Shown here in pieces: positions 36,079-46,821 of a DNA stretch of 64,000 bases. The DNA is taken from positions 28,722,782 through 28,786,781 of the forward strand of contig NC_065535.1 in NCBI RefSeq assembly GCF_932294415.1, read 5' to 3'. Position 1 is the stretch's first letter. Each line of letters begins with the position of its first letter. The position numbers and the translations under genes were made by a program. Below the pieces are notes generated by a model. The model did not search any database. It saw only the letters and a list, made by a program, of their open reading frames with translations, and was not told where the DNA came from. The DNA is from Quercus robur. Lineage: Eukaryota > Streptophyta > Magnoliopsida > Fagales > Fagaceae.

Positions 36079-36868
36079 TGTGGGGCCCGATAATTTATGG
36101 GCCAGGCCCACTTGCTCATGGGGAATCCAAAGGTCCAAGCCGAAGAAGGCTATGGCCCAAGCTCAATAATATAAAGCACGAAGTGGCCCGGAGATGCAGC
36201 CGAGGACAGTTCAGTCCTCGGCAGACCCAATGTTCCATTGAGAAGAGGGGTAAAAAAGGTATAGGAACAAACTTGAAAGAAAACCTAAAATACCTCAGGA
36301 AAGCTGCCCTTACTACCCTCCCCAGATAAGACTCTGCACCTAACAAAACCGGATTCTTCGGCTTTTTCGACCACCCCCAACGATTCTGGGATTAGACTGA
36401 CAGGACAAATATCAGTCTTAGAAAGGTCGACCCTACACGTGGACGAAGGATAGCGAACGTAGGCTAGTATAAAAGAAAAGGTAAGTAATCTGTAGGAGGG
36501 GGGGGGGGAATAATGGCCAAAAAGTAGAGCCTCCCATCCCACCTCCAGGAGAAAGAATCCATGAGTGAAAACACTTTAACAATGTATGCACACCGCAAAA
36601 AACCCACCGCCGGGTAACCGGGGGAAGAGCCTAATGCTCCTCGGACAAAGTCCGAGGAATCCAATCCCTCAGGTTACGAAGCTGTAGAGCCTGGATGTTC
36701 AGGTTGAACCCCTTTTTTACATGAGTTCGCCTAAAATCAAGTCCGGACCATCGCCCCGTGATCAAAGGCAAGCCTTTTAAACCCACTCTCTACAAATCAT
36801 ATTGTGAGGGATCTTTCATGTGTGAGCCCAACATCATTCTTGGGCCGTTAAATAATCGTGTCCCTACA
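36079..36868 (+). repeat. 3' LTR of the 4.5-kb element
   Basis: 790 bp, nearly identical to the left copy. The differences are mainly single transitions and one base in the G-run. Confidence 0.93.
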
Positions 36869-37787
36869 ACATCATTCTAACATACATTTTTAATTTTATT
36901 TTTAAAGTTGTTAATAATGCTAAACTATGTTAATTTAAACCATATAGGTTAGTTTAATTTGATTTTTATAATTAGTCATCATTCCACCTATTTAAACCAG
37001 GTATGATCTTCTCTAAATAAATTCTAATGAAATTGGGTGCTCTTCTCTGTAAATTAGTTAAATATATAGACTTTCCCTTCAAATACGGATGCTCAGAGCA
37101 GGATTGAAAAATCAACCATCCAAAGGAATATGGCTTTTTCTACAAATATTCAAGGAGTAAACCCCTAAAAGCACCAAACCAAAAGCCGGATTATCGTAAA
37201 TCTGGGGAAAAATTTTCCAAAGAAAGAGCATAAACCAAACAATTAACAAAATGCGATTGAAGAAAATCCCTAGCCAATGAAGTAAAATAAAACTCCAAAG
37301 TATAGAAATAAGTAAAAATAGTAATGCTAATTCAAATAGGAAAAGCAATAGCAAAAAGCTTTGGATTGCAAAAACAGCATTTGAAGAAGGAAAATAATAA
37401 CGCTATGCTAACCTTGGGTATATGCATTATGCAAAGAAGAAACAAAAGATAACAAAAAAGTGCAAGAAGATGCAAAAGTGAAAATTGAAAGGAGGAAGAT
37501 ATTTTCTTCTATCTCTTTCTCTTTCTCCGTATAGCAAGCCTTCTGATTGTATTTTAACTTTTAAGTAGTTTAGTTTTCTTTTTATACTGAGAGGCTATTA
37601 AATGGTGTTTCAGTTTTGCCGAAACAGTATAATGTTTCGCTTTTTAATCATAAACGTGGCTGAAAGTTAGATGGGTATTTTTTCTAATGTGGCAGCATGA
37701 CTTTAATTGTAGGAAAAAGCTTTTGCTTTTATATATAGTATTAGATTAGATTAGATATGTATCTTTGTAATTCGAGATTGTTGGTTA

Positions 37788-38690
37788 AGATAGCTTGACC
37801 CCGATTAATTAATTTAATTACCCAAGTTGATTAATTAAGTTTAATTGCATGCAAATCACGAAGGCACCAACAAATCACCAAAAATACTAAGAGTAGCGGA
37901 AAATAAATTAGACACAGTGATTTGATGACAAATGGGAAAAATCTCACAAGGCAAAAACCCCACTGGGTGATTTTAAGGTCACCACTTTCAAGAATCCACT
38001 AATCAACAATCAAGCGGTTACAAGTATAAAGAATCTTACCAACTACCCTGGCCTATCCCAAAATACCAACCTACAGTTGAACCTTCGCTCCAATACCCAA
38101 TTGGACTTGATCTTGTAGTAGCCTTCTTTCCTTTGATGCACAAACCTCCAATTTGTGACTAACCTTTTGCACGAATCCTAGTACATGACTAACTCCAGCA
38201 ACTTGAACAGATGTTATTGGCTGCAAAGTTCTTCACTTCATCAACAATAAAGATTAGGAAGCACTTTGTTACAAAACCCTATGGCGTACAAACGCAGTAA
38301 TTTCTCATAAAGAAAATAAGTCTCTTGGTCTCCATATCTGTATGTGATGGCTCTTAAAATAAGCCTTATATATGTCTAGGGTTGTGAGAAAAAAAACCCT
38401 AAAACATTACGATTGGGCCAAATTTCAGATCTGGAAATCTTAAAATCATAATTCTCGATAGATTGAGCTGCTATGAAGCTATCTATCGAGTTTCATATTT
38501 AGTCTTGATAGCAAACATCTGTCGAGCTATCTGTCGAGACTTAAAGAAAAACTTTTCTTCACTTGTTTCTTGGACCAACATGTCTTTAATACTTGATTTG
38601 AATAACATGTTTCTTGAAGTATTAAACCCATCTTAGATCTACCTAATTACAAGCAAAGTGCATTTTGTCAACGGATTAGTCAATTACAAT
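37788..38690 (-). repeat. probable solo LTR of a Copia-type element
   Basis: It starts TGTTGGTTAAG and has AAAATCTCACAAGGCAAAAACC and CACTGGGTGATTTTAAGG. It goes on with the order of short motifs seen in the LTR at 16898 (ACCTACAGTTGAACC, CTTGATCTTG, CTCGATAGATTGAGC). No internal element follows and no target duplication was confirmed, so borders are approximate. Confidence 0.45.
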
Positions 38691-38702
38691 ACAACATAAC
38701 CC

Positions 38703-39128
38703 TAATAGAGATCATGCAGGTAGAGTTGTAGCTGCATTAAGCAAGAAGCTCCACTACTTGTTTGGACACTAGAAGCTGAAGCAAAAGCTTTTGAAGAAAT
38801 TGTTGATTTTTCTTGGGATGTTGGTGTTCGAGATGTCAACTCTGAATGTGACTCACTTATGCTTTCTAATGCTATTGAAGGCTTGAGTTCCCCCACCCCC
38901 CCCCCCCCCCCCCGGTGGCCATATCTAAAATTGTTTCTAGGATTTGCCATAGATTGCAAGCTTTTCGGTTTGTGCAAGTGTCCCATGTGAGGAGGGAAGG
39001 ATATAAACCGGTGCATATTTTAGCTCAATATGCCAAAGGATTAGTTAGTTTGTAACTTGGGTAGAAGAGGATCCAATTATTATTGAGTTGGTTTTGGCTC
39101 ATGATGTATTGAATTTATCTTTATCTTA
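38703..39128 (+). pseudogene. RNase H-like domain fragment (RVT_3 type), LINE-derived
   Basis: In shifting plus frames the DNA encodes GRVVAALSKKLHYLFGH, EAEAKAFEEIVDFSWDVGVR and DVNSECDSLMLSNAIEGLSS. It goes on with SKIVSRICHRLQAFRFVQVS, HVRREGYKPVHILAQYAKG and TWVEEDPIIIELVLAHDVLN. These are the order and motifs of the RNase H fold found in plant LINE-type reverse transcriptases and their domesticated relatives. The initial TDGS-type motif is absent. A stop follows at about 38770, a C-homopolymer interrupts the middle and another stop precedes the tail. Confidence 0.75.
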
Positions 39129-39395
39129 ATAAAGTTACAAGTATTTTTATATAATTAAAAAAAATAAATAAATAATTCTGTGCACTACATGGATTATCGA
39201 TTGGTCAACCCAAATCATCATGGACTAATGTCCAATCAATTTGAACAAGATAACCTTCAACCTTTTGTTAAATTTCTCTAAGGTTACCACATAAGTTTTT
39301 GAGTGCTTACATTTTTTACAGCATTATTTTAATATATGTTTTTTAATTTCATTTTTAGAGTTATAATTGGTGTTAAACTGTGTTATTTTTAACTA

Positions 39396-39765
39396 TGGTA
39401 AATTACGTATTTGGTTCCTGTTATCCTTTACACCATATTTCAATTTGGTCCTTAACTTTTTAATTGTGTAAATTTGGTCCCTAACCTTTGAGTGCCATCT
39501 TAATTTAGTTTTTGCCGTTATCTCTTAGATAGAAAAACTGATGTGGCTAACGGCCAAAATAAAAGATTAGTTTATTGTCACATTAACGGAAACTAATTTT
39601 TTATTTTAGTCATTAGCTATGTTAGCAATTTTCATTCAAGAGATAACGACAGGGACTAAATTGACATGGCACTAAAAGGTTGAGGATTAAATTGACACAA
39701 TTGAAAGTTTATGGACCAAATTAAAATATGATGTAAAGGATAGGAACCAAATACGTAGTTTAACC
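39396..39765. mobile_element. inverted-repeat MITE, Mutator-like
   Basis: ACGTATTTGGTTCCTGTTAT and ATTTGGTCC at the left are matched inversely at the right. The arms are about 170 bp, centred near 39580 around the genuinely paired ACGGCCAAAATAAAA segments. Flanks TTTTAACTA and TTTGAACTA look like a 9-bp duplication with one mismatch. It splits a copy of the local repeat family. Confidence 0.75.
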
Positions 39766-40078
39766 TTTGAACTAATTAAAAAAATGTTAGTTTAAGTTGG
39801 TTTTTTATATCTTCTCAATAAAAAAAAGGTTTATTTTTTATTTTTTATAATTAATTATCATTTCACTAGATAAAATTAGCTTTGATTTTCTCTAAATGAG
39901 TTCTAATTAAATTAGTATGTTTTTTTTTTTTTCCCTATAAATTTATTGAGTTATTAAGTGGTTATGGGATATTCTCCAGATAAAAGTCAAAATGCAATCT
40001 TTCTAAAGTAAGAAGTGTGAAACTTGACTTTAAGAAAGAAGTGTCTTAATATTCTAATATACTATTAATAAAGGCACA

Positions 40079-40215
40079 TTACCCTATCTAAACCTTTTTT
40101 TTTTTTTTTGGAGAAACAAACACACACACACAAAAGGGAGAGAGAAAAGAGTTTTAGTACAAAAGCATACCATAACTCCACTCAAACGTCTTGATAACTT
40201 TTACCCTATCTAAAC
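40079..40215 (-). mobile_element. 5'-truncated retroposon, 107-bp insert, 15-bp target duplication
   Basis: TTACCCTATCTAAAC occurs at 40079-40093 and 40201-40215. Between them is a T-run followed by GGAGAAACAAACACACACAC and about 70 further bases. Read on minus, the insert ends TTTGTTTCTCC plus poly(A). It is the longest member of the footprint class and so the best query for its source. Confidence 0.75.
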
Positions 40216-40271
40216 TTAAGGGGCATTTTCTTGCTCGTCAGACAAAATTGACAGTGTTAGAAAAAGTGCTA

Positions 40272-40325
40272 AACTTTATTAGTTTTTTTTTTTTTTTTTT
40301 TTTGAGAATTTAACTTTATTAGTTT
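40272..40325 (-). repeat. micro-retroposon footprint with 14-bp target duplication
   Basis: AACTTTATTAGTTT at 40272-40285 and 40312-40325 flanks a pure T-run followed by GAGAATTT. Confidence 0.7.
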
Positions 40326-41121
40326 AAACTAAATAAACTATGTTAGTTTAATTTTGTTTTTCTAATTAGTAATTATTTCACCTGATTAATTTAGATTTAA
40401 TCTTCTCCAAATAAATTCTAATTACATTTGATATATTATTTTCTATAAGTTATCTAATTAATACTTTTTATTTAATACTTATTAATTAAATATGTATCAA
40501 ATTTTTAAATTGATTTTTAGAGTTATAAATAGTGCTAAGCTTTGTAGTTTAAAATAATTAAATTATGTTAGTTTAATTTTTTTTTTTTGTACTTATTAAT
40601 TATTTCACGTGATAAAGTTTGGTTTAGTATTCTCCAAGTAACTTCTAATTACATTTGGTATATTCTTTTCTATAAGTTATATATCTGATTAATTTGACTT
40701 TTTACATATTCAATACTTATTAATTAAATATGTATCATATATAAATTATTTTATTGACATTTTTTTGCATTGCTCAAAATTAGCGACTAGTTGGCCAAAT
40801 TAAGAACTAAAGTTGGATTTCCAACTAGTCCATAATTATTTATTAATTTCCTCTAAGGTTGTAACACAAGCTTTTGAAAGTCCACATTTTCTCACATCAT
40901 TGTAACATATATCTTAAAAGTTTTTTAGAGTTATATATAGTGTCAAACTATGTTATTTTAAACTATAATTAAACTCTGTTAACTTGGTTTTTATCATTAG
41001 TCATCATTGCATTTGATAAAATTAAGTTTGATATTATTTTAATAATTTTTTAATTAAATTAGGAATGCTCTTTTATATATATATATATATATATGATATA
41101 TGATATATATTTAATTAATTA

Positions 41122-41149
<28 letters not shown>

Positions 41150-41152
<3 letters not shown>

Positions 41153-41860
41153 AAGGACATAAAAATCAAATAGCACAACGCACTTAGAATAGTGAGGATT
41201 GTGCAGCTCAACTAAGCCCAAATCAACATATATTTGTAAGAGAGTGGGTTAAACAAAAAAGGAAGCGGTTTAACCCAAGGACAAAAATATGGAGAGTTTC
41301 ACTACAAATCAAAGTTTACGTATATATAAGGCTTATCACAAGCTTGCCCGAGGAGGCAATTCTTACATAGAATGATACACTATTCACTTTCTTCTCTCAA
41401 TACTCCTATTTATGTTTCTCTCTTTCCCTTGTTTTTCTTTGCCTCCCTTTCACTTGGAAGTTCTTTTTTTTTATATACTTCTTAGCCCTTTACATCTTGG
41501 CCCTCCATCTCCACCTACCCAGGCTCTCACTATGACACTTGTCCCTTTAAACTTCTATTGAAGCTGGTAGAAGGAGTTGCTTAGCTGTGGATTCCACTGT
41601 TCAGGTCACTTCCTTATCAATGCAGTTGATAAAGTTGTTGCCAATCATTTAATATTGAGGCAGTAGGATAACTCTCACTGGAGACTTCCCCTACTTTCCA
41701 TGATTCTCTCTCTACACTTCATCCTCCTCATTCAGATTTCCTAGAAGTCTCTTTTCTCTTCCCCTCCCATCCTTAGTGGACCCCCCTCTTCGGGCTTATG
41801 ATGCCTTAATAATGATGATAATAACTTATCGAACCTTTCCTCGATCATCAGGCCCCCACA
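41150..41860 (-). repeat. 3' LTR of the Gypsy element
   Basis: 711 bp, identical in length to the partner at 52127. Confidence 0.92.
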
Positions 41861-41876
41861 ATAGCCCCTTAAAACC
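41861..41876 (-). other. polypurine tract of the Gypsy element
   Basis: On minus the bases before the 3' LTR read GGTTTTAAGGGGCTAT, sharing GGGGCTAT with the 4.5-kb element. Confidence 0.7.
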
Positions 41877-42294
41877 TTGCTATTAACCTTGAGGTAAAAA
41901 GTAAGGTTTTAGTCAAACCTTTTCCATGTGATATGTGCTAAAAACGTTCCCATGTGACAACTTCTCTTCAGATGTCTCTAGCAAATCCCTAACGCTTCAG
42001 AATCCATGATCTCATATTTATCGTGTCAGGCGACTGTTTGTCCCCCTACGTTCTACGGTACGATGATGATCCTACGGTCCTTATTTAATAGTATTTATGA
42101 GCAGGAACTTTACCGCTCATTTTTTACCTCTATATAAGGAGAGGTTGAGGTTAAATCTTCTCCTTTTACTCATTTAGCCATTTTTTGTTGAAGTAGCAGT
42201 CCAAGGAGAGATTCTTTCATTGCTTATAAGTGTGTTTGATTTTTTTTTTTACTTTTATATTTAGACTCCTTGTTGCCTATACCATAGGTTTCCA

Positions 42295-44709
42295 TGGGTA
42301 TATTTGCTAGGTTAGTGGATACCCTCGAAGACATGGCCGCTTTTAAGGCTCAATATAGGATCCCTAACGGTGTTGAACTCCGACAATCGCCTTTCTAGAC
42401 ATGGCCGCTTTTAAGGCTCAATATAGGAGACAATCGCCTTTCTAGAGACTTCCTTATAAACTATAGATTGTCTCCTACCTAATGCACCCCCAACATTTTT
42501 AGGGTTCTCGATAGTGTAGATATGATAAATCGTAAAATGGGGACCAACCTTACATGGCATGACGTAAATTGGGTATGCAATTGCCAAAAAGGGAAGGAAA
42601 AAAATTACTATATTAAATGTAGGGTACCTTCTGTTAGGCTAATCTCTTGTATGCTTGAGTCCAACAAGGGCATGGATGAGGACTTCCTCATCGTCTCGAG
42701 AGACTGGCACGATGGTTTGTATTGTCCCACCTAAGAGGGGGAACCAGGTAGGGTTCCCATAAACATTAGATGTGTGTAGGGTTTTTCTTACTTACATCAA
42801 TAAAATTTCCATAAAGGTTTTTTTATTATTTTTTCTTTTTTTTATTTTTTATTTTTAATCTATAACTTATGCTGTTTGTTCACTTACAGACGAACATCAC
42901 ACCGCCCTGAACAAGAACTTTGTAAACTTTCCCGAACTCAACCGAATCCTGAAATCAAAAATTTTCCTTCAAAAGGACGGTCAGCTTCAAGCGGTACACA
43001 TGATCCTCGGTTTCACCCCTATTTCCAAGCATTTCCAAAGTCCCAAGCACATGATTAGAGCTAAAGACCCCAGGCTAGCGTTGATCGACGTAGCAATCCT
43101 CGGTTTTCTGTTAACCGAACCTCCTCCAACTAGAACCCAAGACACTCAACTCCCAGCCCCATGTGCAACCAAACTCCTCTACTCCTAGGAGCCTCCCATT
43201 ACTTTAGATGACAAAGTTCAGGAGCCTACTCCCAAACCTGTCCAGGAAGTGACAAATAGGGACTTTGAAGTCTTCTTCCAGCAAGAGGACTCCAAAGACC
43301 TTCCTAATACTTCCCAATGTTGCTTACTCCCTGCTCAAGTAAGCATTAGCCAAGAGGAAGCCAGCATACCTGAAGGGATGGTGCTTAAGGAAAAGATCCC
43401 ATATTTGCTAGCACTGTTCACTGCTCATGCTAGGGGTGCCTCCTAAGCAGTTCCTATGGTCCCCCGACCACCAACTCCTGCCCCCACGCATGCGTCCTCT
43501 GGTGACGCTGCGAATAAAAAGAGGAAAATAGTACAAGGGGGAAAAGGATCCGAGGATACTGAAGAGGGGGAAGTTACACGCTCTTCCCATCAGCCCTCAA
43601 ACAAGGAAGTCCGAACTACTAGGGCTCAGCAAAAGAAAAGTGTTCCCTCTGAGGTCTCCCAAGGAACTGAAGGGGAGCAACAAGTAAAGGCCCCTGCCTG
43701 GAGGCCTTCTTTTGTGCTAAGTTCAGGGAACCTTGTTATGGATGATGCCAACCTCAAGGATACCTAGAAGGGTAGATTGGGCATCTTAGTTGAATACTTG
43801 GAAAAGACCCTCCTTTTACCCTAGGACATGCAAGAGCTCCGGTCTTTTTGGAAGCACAAGGTCTTCCTATCACTAAAAACAGATCTTGCCAAGGTATATA
43901 ATCACCTTCTTCTTTGTACAACTTAACATAAAACATTTACAAACTCTAACCCTTAGTAATTTTGCAATCCGTGCAAGCAACCTTTGTGGCAGAAGGATGG
44001 GTGGACCATGCCCTTGGTTAGGCTCGCGAGGTTGAAGGCAAGTTGGAAGTAGCTGAGAGGGGCCATGAAGAGATTGATAAAAAGCTCAAAGAGGCCCTTT
44101 CCCAATTGATCGAGGTAGAGAAGTCTTGGAAGAATGCCGAGGCTGCCTTGGCTAGCTATGAGAAATAAGCTGCAGAGTCCCTAAAGGCTTAAAAGAAAGC
44201 TGAAAACTAGCTGGCCTTAAACCATGGTGAAGGTAAAACAGCAACAAAAGCAACTAGAGACAAAGGATGTCAAGAAGGCTAAGGCCGATCAGGCGGTCTA
44301 TGATACGGGTATGACTAAGACTGCCTAAAGTCTAACTGCCCAACTCAGGGACATCGCTTAGGCCTTTTTCCTTGAGGTATGGGGTCAAGCCTTCACTACA
44401 ATTGGGGTTAGCATTGAATCAAAGCTTAGAGCCCTTGATAGAGTATATTACCCTCCAGCCTTATGCTTGGCCCCCAGCCTCTCTCAGTCTTCAACTGATC
44501 CTGGCTCTGCCTCTGCCTCTGACTCAGTCTAGCCTATTACTACTCCAGCTTCCCCACCTGCTATAGAAAAAGGGCAATAGCAGCCACCTCTAGTAGTTGT
44601 TGTGGACGTGGAGACAAAAGAAGCAGCTGAAATGGGATAGTTGAAGAGGAAGAAGAGGGAGAAGGAGAAAGTAAAAGAAGGGGGAAAGGAGAAAGAAACA
44701 TCAACATAA
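42295..44709 (+). pseudogene. antisense accessory gene of the Gypsy element (Transposase_28-like), spliced, broken
   Basis: Three coding blocks run on plus, opposite to gag-pol. Block 1 (about 42295-42735) has MGIFARLVDTLEDMAAFKAQ, then INRKMGTNLTWHDVNWVCN and MDEDFLIVSRDWHDGLYCPT. Block 2 (about 42889-43895) has LNKNFVNFPELNRILKSKIF, HMILGFTPISKHFQSPKHMI, IDVAILGFLLTEPPP and a long K/E/P-rich linker. Block 3 (about 43972-44709) is coiled coil with EVAERGHEEIDKKLKEALSQ-like heptads and ends in a K/E-rich tail. Intron-like T-rich gaps with AG acceptors separate the blocks. The layout matches the putative gypsy-type transposon (Transposase_28) proteins, function unknown. Several in-frame stops and a short duplication near 42330-42430 show decay. 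Confidence 0.7.
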
Positions 44710-45106
44710 TTGAGTCCTAGGTTAAGTCACAATTAGTTAATTTTGTAATTGGGCTTAAGTTTAGTTGATGCCCCTTTTCCTTCTATTGTAATCCAACTCC
44801 TAAACTTTAATGGAAACACCTAACTTTTACTTTATAAAATTTCATCCATCTAAGTTTAATATGTCTGAGTATATCTCCTACTATTTTATTTATTTATTTT
44901 TTTTATTATCTGTAACATACTAACCTTTGACTAACCGAATTAATTACCCTCACTATCCTATTCAACATGAAATGAACTTTAAGGAAGTTACTAAACTAAC
45001 ACTTAGGGTGATTTGTAACCATATTTTGACATTTAGTAAAAATTTCAAACAACACTTACCTCACCTTGGACTTAAAATACTAAAAGACCAAACTGCCTTA
45101 TGCTTG

Positions 45107-46745
45107 TAACCCGAGGAAGCAAGCAAGACTTATGGTTCTATCCGATACTTAGAAAATTCCACATAAATGCTAGCTTGTCCAAGATTTGTGACCGGAGGAG
45201 TTGAACAAGACCGAGGTTCTATTTAACACTTAGAAAATTTTTTCCACAAAGGTTAACTTACCCAAGGTTTGTGACCCGAGGAATTGAACAAGATCAATGT
45301 TCTGTTTAATACTTAGACACTTTTTTCCACAAAGGTTAGGTTTGTGACCCGAGGAACTGAACAAGACCGAGGTTCTGTTTAACTTTTAGAAACTTTTTTC
45401 CACAAAGGTTAATTTACCCAAGGTTTTTGATCCGAGGAGTTGAATAAGACCGAGGTTCTGTTTAACACTTAGAAACATTTTTCCACAAAGGTTAATTTAC
45501 CCAAGGTTTGTGACCAAATGAGTCGAACAAGATCCAGATTCTGTTTAATACTTAGAAATTTTTTTCCATATAGGTTAATTTACCTAAGGTTTGTGACCCA
45601 AGGAGTCGAACAAGACTAAGGTTCCGTTTAACAGTTAGAAAATTTTTTCCACAAAAGCTAATTTATCCAAAATTTGTGATCCGAGGAGCAGTGTGGGTGA
45701 TATCGTACCGTACCGGCCGGTATGGCCGGTATATACCGTACCGGCCAGTGCACCAGTACAGGTACACCCCCTGTTTCGTACCGGAAAAAATATCGGTTGT
45801 ACTAGCCGCATACCGGCCATAACGATGAAATCCAACTGTTTCGGCTGGTAAATGGATATCGGGCCGAAACACGAAACACGAAATGTAAACCTGAGTAAGC
45901 CAAGAAAGCCTAGCAGAAAGAAGGAGAAAAATGAAAAAGGTAACCAATGAACACTCCAATTTTTTAAACTTACAAAACCGAAAAGTCCACTTTTAGGAGA
46001 GAGAAAGAGGTAGAGTGAATGAAAGACCGAACCTGCAAAAGAGAGACTTTTTTGTTACAGAATTTTTAAGGAACTAGGGAAGACATGGATAGAGAAGTGG
46101 GGAGAGGAAGAGACGAAAATTGAGAAATGGGTTGGGAAGACAAAGTAAAGGTCTGGAAAGGAGTTTATTAGATTGCTTGGAAAACTGTATCAGATTGCTT
46201 GGAAACCATAATTTTAATGGGAAATGAGTTGGCTTCTTTCATTATTTATTTAAGAGAAATTACCTTTAATGTAAAAAAGCCAATGCAGAGACTTGAACTA
46301 GATGACGTGACAGTGAGTAGACATTTGATTTTAATGAGTTGAGAATTTTCTATTTTTATTTTTGTTGATTCAAATTTTAGAGTAGATACTTTTCTATATA
46401 ATTTCTTGAAGAGTATTCTTTATTTACTTTTTTTTTTTTCTAAAAAAAAAAAAAAAAAAAAAAACCTCTCTTTATTGACTCTAAAGTATTATATAAAACA
46501 TTAAACATACCAATAAAATAATCATTATAACTAAATTTTTATCAAAAAATATCATTATAACTTTGTATATTGAATAAAATAGTAAAAATTAGCGATAAAT
46601 CCGAAAAGGTACACCAGTATTGACTGGTATTTGAAATATATCGTACCACTGGTCAAATTGGTACAGCCTCCGGTATGGTATTGACTTCCTTGCCGAGGAG
46701 TCAAACAAGACCAAGGTTTTGTTTAACACTTAAAAACCTTTTACT
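45107..46745. repeat. about 82-bp tandem repeat in the Gypsy spacer, split by an insertion
   Basis: Units containing GACC(C/G)(G/A)AGGAGTTGAACAAG, GTTCTGTTTAACACTTAG and TTTTTTCCACAAAGGTTA recur about eight times between 45107 and 45688. One more follows after 46693. The gap is the hAT-like insertion. Confidence 0.8.
45689..46692. mobile_element. hAT-like non-autonomous element nested in the Gypsy element
   Basis: CCGAGGAG stands at 45681-45688 and again at 46693-46700, an 8-bp duplication. The ends begin CAGTGTGGGTGATATCGTACC and, on the other strand, CAAGGAAGTCAATACCATACC, weakly inverted. Inside the left end is a dense set of CCGGTA/TACCGG motifs. No transposase is encoded in the 1004 bp. 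Confidence 0.7.
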
Positions 46746-46821
46746 TAAGCAACCACCCAATTACTCACAACCATAATAAGGCACAGATGAACCATATATG
46801 AATAAAAAGAACTTCATATCA

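Larger units (their letters stand above)
32352..36868 (+). mobile_element. young LTR retroelement lacking gag-pol (LARD-like), 4517 bp
   Basis: Two LTRs of 791 and 790 bp begin TGTGGGGCCCGATAA and end CCCTACA. ACATC stands on both outer sides (32347-32351 and 36869-36873). By eye the LTRs differ at only about a dozen positions, so the insertion is recent. After the left LTR comes a primer site and before the right LTR a purine tract, so both priming sites are intact. Between them I find no gag, protease, integrase or reverse transcriptase. Instead there is a 71-bp tandem array, a purine-rich stretch and an antisense open frame. It must use proteins from another element, plausibly the Gypsy family at 41150. 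Confidence 0.93.
36893..41075. repeat. local family of about five diverged repeats
   Basis: Copies begin near 36893, 39340, 40240, 40500 and 40910. Shared landmarks in order are TTTTTAGAGTTATA, a GTGCTAAACT segment, TATGTTAGTTTAATTT, TAATTAGT(C/A)AT, TCTCCAAATAAATTCTAATT and a CTATAAGTTA-like end. The second copy is split by the MITE at 39396. The last runs into the AT repeat where the Gypsy element inserted. No coding capacity. Confidence 0.6.

Noticed and set aside
38702..39016. Minus-strand 104-codon frame
   Set aside because: It is the antisense of the RNase H-like remnant, which matches its family only on the plus strand.
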